A stretch of DNA of 64,000 nucleotides from Methylomonas rhizoryzae (GCF_008632455.1 NZ_CP043929.1:2666001-2730000); one strand, 5' to 3'; positions 53,677 through 63,842 are shown, counted from the stretch's first letter. Notes: generated by a model not told the origin, from the letters alone. Made by a program: numbers and translations.

Positions 53677-54203
53677 GTTGGCTCGCCATCGCTCAAGGCA
53701 TTGTTGCTATTCGCCATAATCTGCTGCTCCAACAGAAAGCTCAGCATGTCCTCGTTTTCAACCCGAGCATAAATCTCGGCGGCGCCGAAGGTCAAGCCCA
53801 CCGCTTCCAACGGCACGTCGTCACCAAGAAAATAGTGATTGGATATCCAACCCTCGCGACGCCGGGTGGATTTTGACAATACCTCGACGACCAGTAGCGG
53901 CGCTTGGGTGTAATACTCGTGGGTCGAGGTATCTTGGCAAACCACCATCCCGTCGGGATAGAACAGATATTGACCCATTTTGATTTTCAAATCGGAGGAA
54001 AACGGTTCGCAAGATTTACCGCGCAAGTGCACGTGCAAAGCCGCCGCGATATTGCCTTTGATGCGTTCGTGATTCCTGCCGGCCCCAGACATTGCCACCA
54101 ACTCGCCGTCGTCATACTCGCGCTTGGTATCGCTGAGCAATTCCACCGCCGGATCATCCTCAATGGACACCCAAGGTTTGCCGAATTCAGGTTGCGCGCT
54201 CAT
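53673..54203 (-). CDS. Uma2-family endonuclease, internally shortened
   Basis: A 176-residue PD-(D/E)xK nuclease-like protein. Motifs D84 (FYPDGMVV) and E107 (VVEVLS) are present, but after STRR (113-115) the text jumps to REGWISNHYFLGDDV. Full-length relatives have about 35 residues here that carry a conserved Asp-Lys-Tyr segment. An in-frame deletion, perhaps between Arg-rich repeats, has likely removed part of the catalytic core, so the enzyme may be inactive. It overlaps the HEPN gene by four bases. Confidence 0.75.
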   Translation of the reverse strand: MSAQPEFGKPWVSIEDDPAVELLSDTKREYDDGELVAMSGAGRNHERIKGNIAAALHVHLRGKSCEPFSSDLKIKMGQYLFYPDGMVVCQDTSTHEYYTQAPLLVVEVLSKSTRRREGWISNHYFLGDDVPLEAVGLTFGAAEIYARVENEDMLSFLLEQQIMANSNNALSDGEPT

Positions 54204-54226
54204 AACCGCTTCCGCCGCGGATATAA

Positions 54227-55237
54227 TCACCCCATCGCATCGACGATGGCTTGGCCCATTTCCTTGGTGCCGTATTGGCTGGCCGGATTCAAATCCGGAG
54301 TAACGTAAACACCTTCGTTGACCACTTTTTCGATGGCCGTTTGCATCCGGTTTGCCGCGGCATGCTCGCCCAAATGGTTCAACATCATCACGCCGGCCAT
54401 CATCACCGCGGTTGGGTTGGCGATGTTTTTGCCGACGATATCCGGTGCGCTGCCGTGCACGGCTTCGAACAGTGCGGCATCCTCGCCGATGTTGGCGCCG
54501 GGTATCAAACCTAATCCGCCGACCAATCCGGCGGTAAGATCGGACAAAATATCGCCGAACATATTGGTAGTAACAACCACGTCGAATTGTTCCGGCTTCA
54601 TGACCATGTGCATGCAAGCTGCGTCGATGATCTTTTCATCGAATTGGATGTCGGGATATTTTTTAGCGACCTCGCGGGCGGTATTCAAAAACAACCCTTG
54701 GGTAAATTTCAATATGTTGGCTTTGTGGCATACCGTAACTTTGTTGCGGCCGTTATCGATTGCGTATTTGAACGCATATTCGACGATACGTTCGGAACTC
54801 GCTTTAGTCACCACGGCCAGACTTTCCGCAATATCTTTTTGCGGGGTCAGATAATGCTCCAATCCGACATACAAACCTTGGGTATTTTCCCTGACGACGA
54901 CGATATCGACGTTATCGAAGCGCGTTTTAACGCCGGCCCAATTTTTGGCGGGGCGCACGTTGGCGTACAAATCGTATTTTTTTCGCAATTCGACGTTGAT
55001 GCTGCGAAACCCCTCGCCGACCATGGTCGTTAACGGACCTTTGAATGCAACGCGGGTTTGATCTATCGATTCCATGGTTGCGTCCGGCAGCGGCGTACCG
55101 GTTTTTTCGTAAGCCGACATTCCGGCTTCCGCCTCGTGCCAATGAATTTTCGCGCCGGATGCGTCAATGACGGAAACCGCGGCTTCCATAATCGAAGGAC
55201 CGATACCATCACCTTTGATCAACGTGACGTTGTGCAT
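54227..55237 (-). CDS. NAD-dependent isocitrate dehydrogenase
   Basis: A 336-residue enzyme of the isocitrate/isopropylmalate dehydrogenase family, with the Mg/substrate site in RENTQGLYVG and the Asp-rich NMFGDILSDL. It converts isocitrate to 2-oxoglutarate and CO2. Length and motifs fit the NAD-dependent type. It lies 23 bases upstream of the Uma2 gene and may be the first gene of that transcript. A 329-base gap separates it from a divergent ABC gene. Confidence 0.88.
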   Translation of the reverse strand: MHNVTLIKGDGIGPSIMEAAVSVIDASGAKIHWHEAEAGMSAYEKTGTPLPDATMESIDQTRVAFKGPLTTMVGEGFRSINVELRKKYDLYANVRPAKNWAGVKTRFDNVDIVVVRENTQGLYVGLEHYLTPQKDIAESLAVVTKASSERIVEYAFKYAIDNGRNKVTVCHKANILKFTQGLFLNTAREVAKKYPDIQFDEKIIDAACMHMVMKPEQFDVVVTTNMFGDILSDLTAGLVGGLGLIPGANIGEDAALFEAVHGSAPDIVGKNIANPTAVMMAGVMMLNHLGEHAAANRMQTAIEKVVNEGVYVTPDLNPASQYGTKEMGQAIVDAMG

Positions 55238-55566
55238 TCATACTCTCCTGAGTTTTAAATGGGAAATCATACCAGCTTAGCGTTAGCGCCACAGCCGTAA
55301 AGACGGCCGGACTCTGGACAGCAAGCGATTTTTATCGGAAAAGCAAGATACATACCTTTTGCGAGAAAGCCGAAATCGACGCGCTCCGCCATCAACCGCT
55401 CTGTTTAACGCACCAATAACGACAAAAACAGTTGGTTTTGATCCACTTTGGCGCACAGCGAGGTACAGGTAATAATCCGAATGTCATTTCGCCGTTTACC
55501 GATAAACGCTTCCGGTATTTCCGTTCCGCTTGGTTACAATGTCGCTATACAACCACTGGCACCACT
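55238..55566. other. Divergent promoter region
   Basis: 329 bases with no supported gene; it must hold the promoters of the isocitrate dehydrogenase (minus) and ABC ATPase (plus) genes. TACAAT at 55535 is a possible -10 box for the ABC operon, but no convincing -35 is seen. Confidence 0.4.
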
Positions 55567-56481
55567 ATGATTGAAGTCAAAGACCTCTGTTTCGATTATC
55601 CGGGCCTGCGCGCGCTGGACGAGGTGTCGTTTCGCATGCCGCAAGGCAACGTGACCGCCTTGGTAGGCCCGAACGGCGCGGGTAAAACCACCTTGATGCG
55701 TTGTATAGCGGCCCTGGAGCAGCCATGCGCCGGATCGATCCACATCGCCGGTATCGACGTTTTGGAGCAGCCCAGGGCTTGCCACCGCATCATCGGCTAC
55801 CTATCCGATTTTTACGGTTTATATCAACGTTTAACGGTCAAACAATGTTTGTATTTCGTCGCACGCGCTCAAGGCCTGCCGGATAACGATTGCGAAACGG
55901 CCATTGCTCAAGTCTGTCAATGGTTATCGCTAAGCGAACGCTTGGAGATGCGTCCGGGCGAATTGTCGCGCGGGCTACGCCAGCGGGTTGCCATCGCCCA
56001 AGCCATCATCCATAAACCGAAATTCGTGTTGCTGGACGAGCCGGCTTCCGGTTTGGATCCGGAAGCGCGCCACGAATTGGCCGGATTGTTTTTGGACTTA
56101 CAGCGGCAAGGTATGACTTTACTGGTTTCGTCGCATATTTTGGCCGAATTGGAGAGCTATTGCAGCGACATGCTGATTTTGCGTCAAGGACGCATCGTAG
56201 AGCAAACGGTACTTAGACCCCGTAAGCAACAGATTACGATACGCTTGCAGTTGGCGGTAGCCATAGCGGAGTTAACCGAGAAACTTGCACGGATTGACGC
56301 CATACAAGCGGTCGATGTCGAAAATAACCAAACCGCTTGGTTGCTGATGCCCGATGACAAACAACAGCAACACCTCGTTCTGCAAACGTTGTTGGCGCAA
56401 GGCTTGCCGGTTTGCGAATTTTCCGCGGAATCACCCACTATGCAAGACGCTTATCTCGCATCGATTAGGCAATCCTCATGA
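55567..56481 (+). CDS. ABC transporter ATP-binding protein
   Basis: A 304-residue ATPase with Walker A GPNGAGKTT (34-42), the signature LSRGLRQRVAIAQ and Walker B VLLDEPASGLDP. A C-terminal extension of about 80 residues (after 225) suggests an exporter type. It works with the permease encoded next, whose start overlaps its stop by four bases (ATGA). Substrate is unknown. ATG 55567 is chosen because the fold begins there. Confidence 0.88.
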   Translation: MIEVKDLCFDYPGLRALDEVSFRMPQGNVTALVGPNGAGKTTLMRCIAALEQPCAGSIHIAGIDVLEQPRACHRIIGYLSDFYGLYQRLTVKQCLYFVARAQGLPDNDCETAIAQVCQWLSLSERLEMRPGELSRGLRQRVAIAQAIIHKPKFVLLDEPASGLDPEARHELAGLFLDLQRQGMTLLVSSHILAELESYCSDMLILRQGRIVEQTVLRPRKQQITIRLQLAVAIAELTEKLARIDAIQAVDVENNQTAWLLMPDDKQQQHLVLQTLLAQGLPVCEFSAESPTMQDAYLASIRQSS

Positions 56482-57758
56482 ATCTGAATCCGGAGTTTCA
56501 ACGCCAACTTTTTTTGGAGTGCTCGCAAGCGCGCTTAATCGGCATTCCTCTGGTCCTAGCGGTTTTATTTACCTTCTCCTATATCGTCGACGGCCATCAA
56601 CTAGGCCAAGCCAGCGCGCGTATGGCAACGTTTATCTTTACCTTGTCTACGTTGCTGTGGGGCTGCAAACAAACCGTAGACGCCGTCATTGAAGAGTTTC
56701 GCGAACGCACCTGGGATACGCAGCGCCTATCCGCGCTCGGCCCTTGGGAGTTAACCTGGGGGAAATGGCTGGGAAGCACCGTCATGGTGTGGTACGTCGG
56801 CACCGTCTGCTGGCTGGTGTATGCATTGAGCTCTGCTGCTACACACGACCTATTGAGCCGTTTATTTTTCGACGTCACCAGCGGTTTACTGATACAAGGT
56901 TTAGGTTTATTGCTGGGAATACTGGCGGCTAGACGCGGGCAATTAAAAAGCAGTGCCGTCTTCATCGGCGTGATCGTCGGCATTTTTCTGATCGTCGACA
57001 ACTTCGGAGATCTTTCGTTGCTTAGCGAACACCGCGTGTCGATTTGGCATGGGCAAGTGATAGACAGCCACATCTTTCACAGAACCAGCCTGCTGTTAGC
57101 CTTGTTTTGGTGCGCGGTCGGCAATTACCGGTTAATGGCGCAAGAGCTGGGCCTCCGCGCCATACCTTGGATCTGGGGAGTTTTCTGTCTGTTTATGAGC
57201 GCTTATTTAGGCGGCTTCATCCCCAGTTCCGCTTACACCTTCGCATTAGCGAGCTTTAGCGTATGCAGCGCGTTGACCTACCTGGGAGTGATCGTTGAGA
57301 ACAATCAGGCATTACGCTTCAAAAGACTATTTGGCTTTATCGTGCAACGGGCTTGGCGACGGGCGCTCGAAGAAGTACCTATTTGGTGGATCAGCCTACT
57401 GTTCGCCCTAGTCTCCGCATTGGCGTTAAGTATTTCCGAGCACCCGCTGCAAACCTTCGGTAGCTATTTGCATATTTATCCGTTCGCCATGTTGACTATG
57501 TTGGTGCGCGACTGCGGCTTGTATTTATATTTTTGTTACGGGAGCAACCCGGAACGCGCATTGGGTTTGACGATGTTAACGGCTGTGCTGTTGTACGTGA
57601 TATTGCCAGGTCTCTTTAGCGCCCTGGGTCAAGTCACATTAGCCGCTTTATTCTTGCCGTTAAAGGCGAATTCGGCAGCCTGGGCCGGCTTATGCGGGGC
57701 ATTGCAGGTCGTTTTGGTTTTACGTTTGCTATATGGGCGTTGGCGGATCAAAACCTGA
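56478..57758 (+). CDS. ABC transporter permease
   Basis: A 426-residue membrane protein with about ten to twelve hydrophobic segments and a cytosolic loop (EEFRERTWDTQRLSALGPWELTWGK) typical of ABC-2 permeases, where the ATPase contacts the coupling helix. It is coupled to the ATPase gene by a four-base overlap. The substrate is unknown. A weak terminator follows. Confidence 0.85.
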   Translation: MNLNPEFQRQLFLECSQARLIGIPLVLAVLFTFSYIVDGHQLGQASARMATFIFTLSTLLWGCKQTVDAVIEEFRERTWDTQRLSALGPWELTWGKWLGSTVMVWYVGTVCWLVYALSSAATHDLLSRLFFDVTSGLLIQGLGLLLGILAARRGQLKSSAVFIGVIVGIFLIVDNFGDLSLLSEHRVSIWHGQVIDSHIFHRTSLLLALFWCAVGNYRLMAQELGLRAIPWIWGVFCLFMSAYLGGFIPSSAYTFALASFSVCSALTYLGVIVENNQALRFKRLFGFIVQRAWRRALEEVPIWWISLLFALVSALALSISEHPLQTFGSYLHIYPFAMLTMLVRDCGLYLYFCYGSNPERALGLTMLTAVLLYVILPGLFSALGQVTLAALFLPLKANSAAWAGLCGALQVVLVLRLLYGRWRIKT

Positions 57759-57783
57759 CGCTCACCAAATCCAGGCAAGCGTC

Positions 57784-57810
57784 CTGTCCTGAAACCGGAC
57801 AGATATTTTT
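57784..57810 (+). terminator. Weak terminator after ABC permease gene
   Basis: CTGTCC (57784-57789) and GGACAG (57797-57802) form a 6-bp stem with a seven-base loop, followed by ATATTTTT. Confidence 0.5.
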
Positions 57811-57954
57811 GAGAACGCCTTTTTAAAAAAGACTTGGAAAAGTCTGCGAAACCGTTTAGTAGGCCGAATTTATTCGTACCATAACGCGCTAAACAGCGGT
57901 TTTTGTACGAATGACCGCGCCTATGGGCATTAACGCGTCCCTGCGAGAAGGTAG

Positions 57955-59355
57955 TTACACTCTACCGTAGTTATCCTGAAAACGGACTATATCGTCCTCG
58001 CCCAAATAACTGCCGGATTGCACTTCCACCATCTCCAAAGGAATCACGCCGGGATTTTCCAAACTGTGGATAGCGCCGACCGGAATATATATCGATTCGT
58101 TTTCGGTCACCATAATGTCTTCGCCGTCTCGATGAACCCAAGCGGTACCTTTTACTACCACCCAATGTTCGGCGCGGTGATGGTGTTTTTGCACCGACAA
58201 TTTGGCTCCCGGCTTGACCACAATGCGCTTGGTCTGGTGCCTGTCCCCGGTATCTACCAAGTCATAATGTCCCCAGGGCCGATAAACTTTGCGATGCATA
58301 TGGGCTTCGCTACGCTTCAAGGCTTTCAATTGGTCGACGATAGCCTTGACGTCTTGAACCTTGTCCTTGGACGCCACCATGACCGCATCGTCCGTTTCGA
58401 CAACGACTAAATCATCGACCCCGACCACGGCAACCAATTTACCGCTGGAATGAATATACGAATTGTGGGTATCCAACGCTAAAACGTCGCCTTTGATGGC
58501 GTTACCGGCATGGTCTTTGCCGGTTACGTCCCATAGCGCGGACCATGAACCGACATCGTTCCAGCCGGCATCCAACGGAATCACGGCCGCTTTGTCGGTC
58601 TTTTCCATCACGGCATAGTCGATCGAATCGGCAGGGCAAGTACTGAAAATCTCTTTATCCAGGCGGGTAAAATCCAAGTCGGTTTTGGCGGCGGCCAAGG
58701 CCTGCTTGCAAATCTCCAACATTTGCGGATTAAATTTCGCCAGTTCTTGCAGAAAATTACCGGCGGTAAATGCAAACATACCGCTGTTCCAATAGTAATC
58801 TCCGCTAGCGATGTAGCTCTGTGCGGTCTCCAGATTCGGTTTTTCCACGAATGCGGCGACGTTAAACGCATGTTCGGACACAGGCTTGGCGGTTTTGATA
58901 TAACCGTAACCGGTTTCCGGATGGGTTGGCACTATGCCGAAAGTCACCAAATAGCCTTGCTTGGCCAATATTTCAGCTTGTGCGATTGCCCAATGAAAGG
59001 CAGCCGGGTCGGCGATAACATGATCGGCAGGCAGAATCAGCAACACATCGTCGGCCGAAGCCGCGCTCAATGCCGCCATGGCGACCGCCGGCGCGGTATT
59101 TTTGCCAATGGGTTCCAATATGATTGCCGCGGGTTTGCTGCCGATTTCCCAAAGTTGTTCGGCCATCATGAAACGGTGGTCTTCGTTGCAAACGGCAATC
59201 GGAGCTTGCAATCCGGGCACCCCCTGCAAACGCAGCATGGTCTCCTGTATCATGGTTTTGCCGGATACCAGAGGTAAAAACTGTTTGGGGTATTGACCGC
59301 GCGACAAAGGCCAAAGGCGTGTTCCGGATCCTCCGGAAAGTATCACAGGTATCAT
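57955..59355 (-). CDS. Mannose-1-phosphate guanylyltransferase / mannose-6-phosphate isomerase
   Basis: A 466-residue bifunctional sugar nucleotide enzyme (ManC/AlgA type). The nucleotidyltransferase part opens LSGGSGTRLWPLSRG, and the C-terminal cupin isomerase carries the metal-binding HHHRAEHW. It makes GDP-mannose for exopolysaccharide. It lies 45 bases downstream of the XrtA gene on the same strand, so sugar supply and protein sorting appear linked, as in other exosortase A loci. Confidence 0.92.
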   Translation of the reverse strand: MIPVILSGGSGTRLWPLSRGQYPKQFLPLVSGKTMIQETMLRLQGVPGLQAPIAVCNEDHRFMMAEQLWEIGSKPAAIILEPIGKNTAPAVAMAALSAASADDVLLILPADHVIADPAAFHWAIAQAEILAKQGYLVTFGIVPTHPETGYGYIKTAKPVSEHAFNVAAFVEKPNLETAQSYIASGDYYWNSGMFAFTAGNFLQELAKFNPQMLEICKQALAAAKTDLDFTRLDKEIFSTCPADSIDYAVMEKTDKAAVIPLDAGWNDVGSWSALWDVTGKDHAGNAIKGDVLALDTHNSYIHSSGKLVAVVGVDDLVVVETDDAVMVASKDKVQDVKAIVDQLKALKRSEAHMHRKVYRPWGHYDLVDTGDRHQTKRIVVKPGAKLSVQKHHHRAEHWVVVKGTAWVHRDGEDIMVTENESIYIPVGAIHSLENPGVIPLEMVEVQSGSYLGEDDIVRFQDNYGRV

Positions 59356-59400
59356 TGCAACTATTCCCTCTTTCTTGAAATAAAAACCGTACCGACCGGG

Positions 59401-60900
59401 TCAGCTGCAACAAGCCGCAGCGATGCGCTCCAGGCGAGACCGGGATGCCGGCATGTTTAAGGCGGAAGTTTCGGTGTACAGCACGACCATCAGCTCCGGC
59501 GCGGAATCGGCCTTGAGCCGTTTGAGCAATTGTAGCCATTTTGCGTAATAGCGGTTTGCGGTATTGACCTCGCCTACGCGGTACCAGCGAAATACCAATA
59601 AATCTTGGTTGCCGCGTTTAATCACCGACGCTTGGGCACTGACGCTCTGATTCGCGGCCTGCCATTCAACAATGTCCTGCCGGGTAATGCGCCACCCCGA
59701 TTCTTCTTGGTTAACCAATACGTTTTGCGAATTAATCAATTCTCCGCCGGCCGATTCGTCGCCGAAATTCGCGACATACACTCCGTTAACGCTAGCGTCT
59801 ACAGCCACGAAACGCTTGGCTTCAGCCATGACGCCGGGAAAACTTGGGGACCATCCCCATTGCGGTTCACTGACGTCTATCCCGGGAACCCGCTGCAGCA
59901 ACTGCTCGGGAATTGACGGCTGTATCGATTGCAAATCTTTCAGGGCGACGGCCGTTAACGGCCAAACGCCGACGATCGCCATGCTCAGAGCGCTAACGGC
60001 TACCCATCGTTGAGACGAGGAATTATTGCCGATCACCGCTGCAGACGGGCCTTTTGCGAGGTTTGGCTTAGGTTCGTCGTGCCAAAACGAGCCGCCGTAA
60101 AACAGCAACAACATGACCAAACCGAAAAACAACCAGCCGTATATCACGTGGTCCACCCCCGTCGCCAGTTTCATGCTGCTCAAATGGCCTATCATGACGA
60201 TCATATAAGCTCTGAAGCCATTGGCAACAATAGGCATTAAAATGGACAAGGCGATGAAAACGCTACGTTTTAAATAGCTGGTGTAATTCAGATAAGCGTA
60301 AATCATGCCTAATGTCATTGAGGCGATAAGGTAGCGTATGCCGCTACAAGCCTCTACCACCGACCATTGCCCGGAAGCCAGCGTGAAATGCAAACCTTCT
60401 CTCACCACGGTAATGCGGGTTAACTTCAGCATTTCCACCACAAATGTGGCGGTAAACTCCATCAGATACGGCACGAAATCCTCGCCGAACGGCACCATAA
60501 AAAACAAGAACATCAGCGGAAACAAGCTTGCCGAAACAAACTCCGTCCCCAAAATAGTCCATATCATCGATAGCAATAAACCGACCAAAGCAAATTGTTC
60601 GACAACCAACACATTGGCCAAATTTGCACACAGCCATAAAAAGCCGCAACCCGATATCGCCAGCCAAGCCGATAAATTGGGTGTCGGAACGAGTGGTCGA
60701 TATTGATCTTTGCGCGACCAAATCAGCCAAAGGCTGGCCGGGATGACTAAAAAACCATGGGCGAACGTATCGGAGCGATACCAGATACTGACAACCGACT
60801 GCCAACTAGGCCAATATACGCAAACAAAAGTCAACAATAGGGCCGACAAGGCCAGTGCCGGCGACCGCCAATAGTCCGGTACCGCCGCTACATTCAGCAT
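59401..60900 (-). CDS. xrtA: Exosortase A fused to EpsI-like domain
   Basis: A 499-residue membrane enzyme. About eight membrane segments fill residues 15-270 with the active Cys185 in EACSGIRYL, Arg230 in NGFRAYMIV and His239 in IGHLSSM. It cleaves and transfers PEP-CTERM proteins such as those encoded at 18211, 19519 and 48003. Residues about 300-495 are an EpsI/DUF3485 domain, usually a separate protein of exosortase loci. ATG 60900 is preferred because GGAG lies nine bases upstream; ATG 60942 is also possible. It is divergent from the acyl-CoA ligase gene. Confidence 0.9.
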   Translation of the reverse strand: MLNVAAVPDYWRSPALALSALLLTFVCVYWPSWQSVVSIWYRSDTFAHGFLVIPASLWLIWSRKDQYRPLVPTPNLSAWLAISGCGFLWLCANLANVLVVEQFALVGLLLSMIWTILGTEFVSASLFPLMFLFFMVPFGEDFVPYLMEFTATFVVEMLKLTRITVVREGLHFTLASGQWSVVEACSGIRYLIASMTLGMIYAYLNYTSYLKRSVFIALSILMPIVANGFRAYMIVMIGHLSSMKLATGVDHVIYGWLFFGLVMLLLFYGGSFWHDEPKPNLAKGPSAAVIGNNSSSQRWVAVSALSMAIVGVWPLTAVALKDLQSIQPSIPEQLLQRVPGIDVSEPQWGWSPSFPGVMAEAKRFVAVDASVNGVYVANFGDESAGGELINSQNVLVNQEESGWRITRQDIVEWQAANQSVSAQASVIKRGNQDLLVFRWYRVGEVNTANRYYAKWLQLLKRLKADSAPELMVVLYTETSALNMPASRSRLERIAAACCS

Positions 60901-61010
60901 TCTGCCGTCTCCAGTTTCATGGGTAGTATGATTAAGCTGCATTTCGGTAAAACCACTATATTCTGCTAGGATATTTTCAATTTTTCAGTAACGGAATTAT
61001 TAAGTCGCCC

Positions 61011-62597
61011 ATGGCTACCTTGTTTCACCATTTACTTTTCGACAATTTGACCCGTTCTCCCCATGCCGACGCCATTGTGCAAAAGGACAGCCGTATTAGT
61101 TTCGGACAATTGGCGGAACAAGTGGCGGTCCAAGCCGGCGCCTTACAGAACTTGGATTTGGCCCGCCAACAACGGGTTGCCATTTATTTACCTAAACAGT
61201 TGGAGACGGTTACCGGCTTTCTTGCCACTTCCTTGGCCGGCGGCGTATTTGTGCCGGTGAACCCGGTATTAAAAGCATCTCAAGTCGCGCATATTCTGAA
61301 CGATTGTAACGTCAAAATCCTAATTACTTCGAAAAGCCGCTTGGCATCTCTGGCAGAGGCTCTAAACGGTTGCACGGATTTACATACCGTCGTCCTGATC
61401 GACGCTAACGTTCAACAAACCTCCGAAAGCCATTATCGGCTGCTTGACTGGGCAAGCTATTTGGCTGGCGCGGCGAATCGCTCGTTACAACCGCAGATTC
61501 AAATCGATACCGATATGGCGGCCATCCTGTATACCTCCGGCAGCACGGGCAAACCCAAAGGCGTGGTATTGTCGCATCGAAACATTGTAGCCGGCGCGTA
61601 CAGCGTCGCCGAATATCTAAAAATCGAGGCTAGCGATAAATTACTCGCGGTATTGCCGTTCAGTTTCGATTACGGTTTAAATCAGCTTACCACCTGTTTG
61701 CTCAAGGGTGCATGTTGCGTCCTGATGGATTATTTGTTGCCGCGCGATGTGGTAACCGCCTTGGCAAAATACCAAATCACCGGACTGGCTGCGGTACCGC
61801 CGCTTTGGGCGCAATTATCCGAGCTGGAATGGCCTGCACAAATCGATAGTCATTTACGCTACATGACCAATTCCGGCGGCAAAATGCCTAAAGCCGTATT
61901 GCAAAAGTTACGCAGCAAAGCGCCTAGCGCACAATTTTTCCTGATGTACGGCTTAACCGAAGCCTTTCGCTCGACCTATCTGCCTCCCGACCAAATCGAC
62001 ATCCGCCCGGATTCCATGGGCAAAGCGATTCCGAATGCAGAGATTATGGTGGTGCGCGAAGACGGCAGTTCGTGTGCAGCTCACGAGCCCGGCGAATTGG
62101 TGCACCGCGGCTCCTTAGTCAGCCTCGGTTACTGGAACGATAAGGACAAAACCGCGGAACGGTTTAAACCAGCACCGGGACAGTTGTCCGGTTTGCCGTT
62201 GACCGAAATCGCCGTATGGTCCGGCGACACGGTCACCATGGATGAAGAAGGCTACCTTTATTTCGTCGGCCGCAAAGACGATATGATAAAAACTTCCGGC
62301 TATCGAGTCAGTCCAAGCGAAATCGAAGAAGTGATCTACGCTTCCGGTATGGTCAAAGAAGCGGCGGCTATCGGAATCGAACACGCCACATTAGGGCAAG
62401 CGGTGGTGGTCGTGGTCAGCCCGCAAGACCCAACCGCATTCGACTCGGAAGCCTTATCCGCATGTTGCAAAGCGCAACTACCCAACTTTATGGTGCCGGC
62501 CAAAATCGAAATGCAAGCCAATCTTCCACGCAATCCCAACGGCAAAATCGATCGTAAAAGCCTAACTCAGCAATACGCAGACTTATTTCAACAGTAA
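61011..62597 (+). CDS. Acyl-CoA ligase (AMP-forming), exosortase A system-associated
   Basis: A 528-residue adenylate-forming enzyme. AMP motifs are YTSGSTGKPKGVV (about 174-186), a YGLTEAFRSTY segment and the hinge GRKDDMIKTSGYRV, with the C-terminal lysine in NPNGKIDRKSL. The match is to the ligase that accompanies XrtA loci, next to the PLP decarboxylase that starts six bases after its stop. Its acyl substrate is unknown. Confidence 0.9.
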   Translation: MATLFHHLLFDNLTRSPHADAIVQKDSRISFGQLAEQVAVQAGALQNLDLARQQRVAIYLPKQLETVTGFLATSLAGGVFVPVNPVLKASQVAHILNDCNVKILITSKSRLASLAEALNGCTDLHTVVLIDANVQQTSESHYRLLDWASYLAGAANRSLQPQIQIDTDMAAILYTSGSTGKPKGVVLSHRNIVAGAYSVAEYLKIEASDKLLAVLPFSFDYGLNQLTTCLLKGACCVLMDYLLPRDVVTALAKYQITGLAAVPPLWAQLSELEWPAQIDSHLRYMTNSGGKMPKAVLQKLRSKAPSAQFFLMYGLTEAFRSTYLPPDQIDIRPDSMGKAIPNAEIMVVREDGSSCAAHEPGELVHRGSLVSLGYWNDKDKTAERFKPAPGQLSGLPLTEIAVWSGDTVTMDEEGYLYFVGRKDDMIKTSGYRVSPSEIEEVIYASGMVKEAAAIGIEHATLGQAVVVVVSPQDPTAFDSEALSACCKAQLPNFMVPAKIEMQANLPRNPNGKIDRKSLTQQYADLFQQ

Positions 62598-62603
62598 CCG
62601 CCT

Positions 62604-63839
62604 ATGACTCCCACCTCCCCTAAGCACGCCGCGATGACGACTTTTCCAGTCATTAACGGCGAACTAACGGTCGGCAACCTGCCATTGTCCCGCTTAAGCC
62701 AACGTATCGGCCAGACTCCGTTTTACGCTTACGACCGTGGCGCACTCAGCAACCGGGTGGCTCAATTACGCCAAGCCATGCCGGCCGATCTAAAAATTCA
62801 TTACGCACTCAAAGCCAATCCCATGCCGGCCGTCGTGCAACACATGGCCGGCTTGGTAGACGGTTTCGATTTGGCCTCCGCGCTGGAAATGAAAGTGGCG
62901 TTGGATACCTGCATGCCGGCGGAGCAGATCAGTTTTGCCGGCCCGGGAAAGCGCGAATCCGAGTTACATCAGGCCATTGCCGCCGGGGTAACCATCAATA
63001 TCGAGTCGTCGCAGGAACTCGAACGCATCTGCGGGCTGTGCCGGCAAACCGGCTTTAACGCGAAAGTGGCGGTGCGCATCAATCCCGCATTCGAGCTTAA
63101 GGCGTCGGGCATGAAAATGGGAGGCGGCCCCAAACAATTCGGCGTAGACGAAGAACAAGTGCCGCAAATGCTACAACGCATTAAAGAAATGGGCCTGGAC
63201 TTTCAAGGTTTCCACATTTACAGCGGTTCGCAAAATCTGAAGGCCGAAGCGATTATCGAAGCCCAACAAAAAAGCCTGAATCTAGCGGCTCAACTCGCCG
63301 AACACTGCCCTTCCGCCATCAAGAAACTGAATATAGGCGGCGGCTTCGGCATTCCGTATTTTCCGGGCGATACGCCGTTGGCCATCGATCAAGTCGGCAA
63401 CGCCTTGGGCGAAGCAATGCAAGTCGCCAAACCCAGCCTGCCGAATGCGGAAATCATCATCGAATTAGGCCGATATTTGGTAGGCGAAGCCGGTATTTAC
63501 GTAAGCCGAATTATCGACAAGAAAATATCCCGCGGACAAATCTATCTAGTCGTGGATGGCGGCTTACACCATCACCTAGCCGCATCCGGAAATTTCGGTC
63601 AAGTCATCCGCAAAAACTACCCGGCGGCTATCGGTAACAAAATGACTGAGCAAGATTACGAAACGGTGAGTGTAGTCGGGCCGCTCTGTACTCCACTGGA
63701 TTTGCTTGCCGACAGAATGTGGTTGCCTAAAGCCGAAATCGGCGATCTAGTGGTGATCTATCAATCCGGCGCTTACGGATACACTGCCAGTCCGGGAAAA
63801 TTCCTGAGTCAACCCGATGCCGTGGAAGTATTGGTTTAG
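62604..63839 (+). CDS. PLP-dependent decarboxylase, exosortase A system-associated
   Basis: A 411-residue fold-type III decarboxylase (ornithine/DAP decarboxylase group). The PLP lysine is Lys70 in HYALKANPMPAVVQH; GGGFGIPYFPG binds PLP phosphate, and the catalytic cysteine lies in GPLCTPLDLLADRM. It likely decarboxylates an amino acid or acyl amino acid used in the exosortase locus. It follows the ligase by six bases and is probably co-translated. ATG 62604 is used; ATG 62634 is possible. Confidence 0.9.
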   Translation: MTPTSPKHAAMTTFPVINGELTVGNLPLSRLSQRIGQTPFYAYDRGALSNRVAQLRQAMPADLKIHYALKANPMPAVVQHMAGLVDGFDLASALEMKVALDTCMPAEQISFAGPGKRESELHQAIAAGVTINIESSQELERICGLCRQTGFNAKVAVRINPAFELKASGMKMGGGPKQFGVDEEQVPQMLQRIKEMGLDFQGFHIYSGSQNLKAEAIIEAQQKSLNLAAQLAEHCPSAIKKLNIGGGFGIPYFPGDTPLAIDQVGNALGEAMQVAKPSLPNAEIIIELGRYLVGEAGIYVSRIIDKKISRGQIYLVVDGGLHHHLAASGNFGQVIRKNYPAAIGNKMTEQDYETVSVVGPLCTPLDLLADRMWLPKAEIGDLVVIYQSGAYGYTASPGKFLSQPDAVEVLV

Positions 63840-63842
63840 AGA

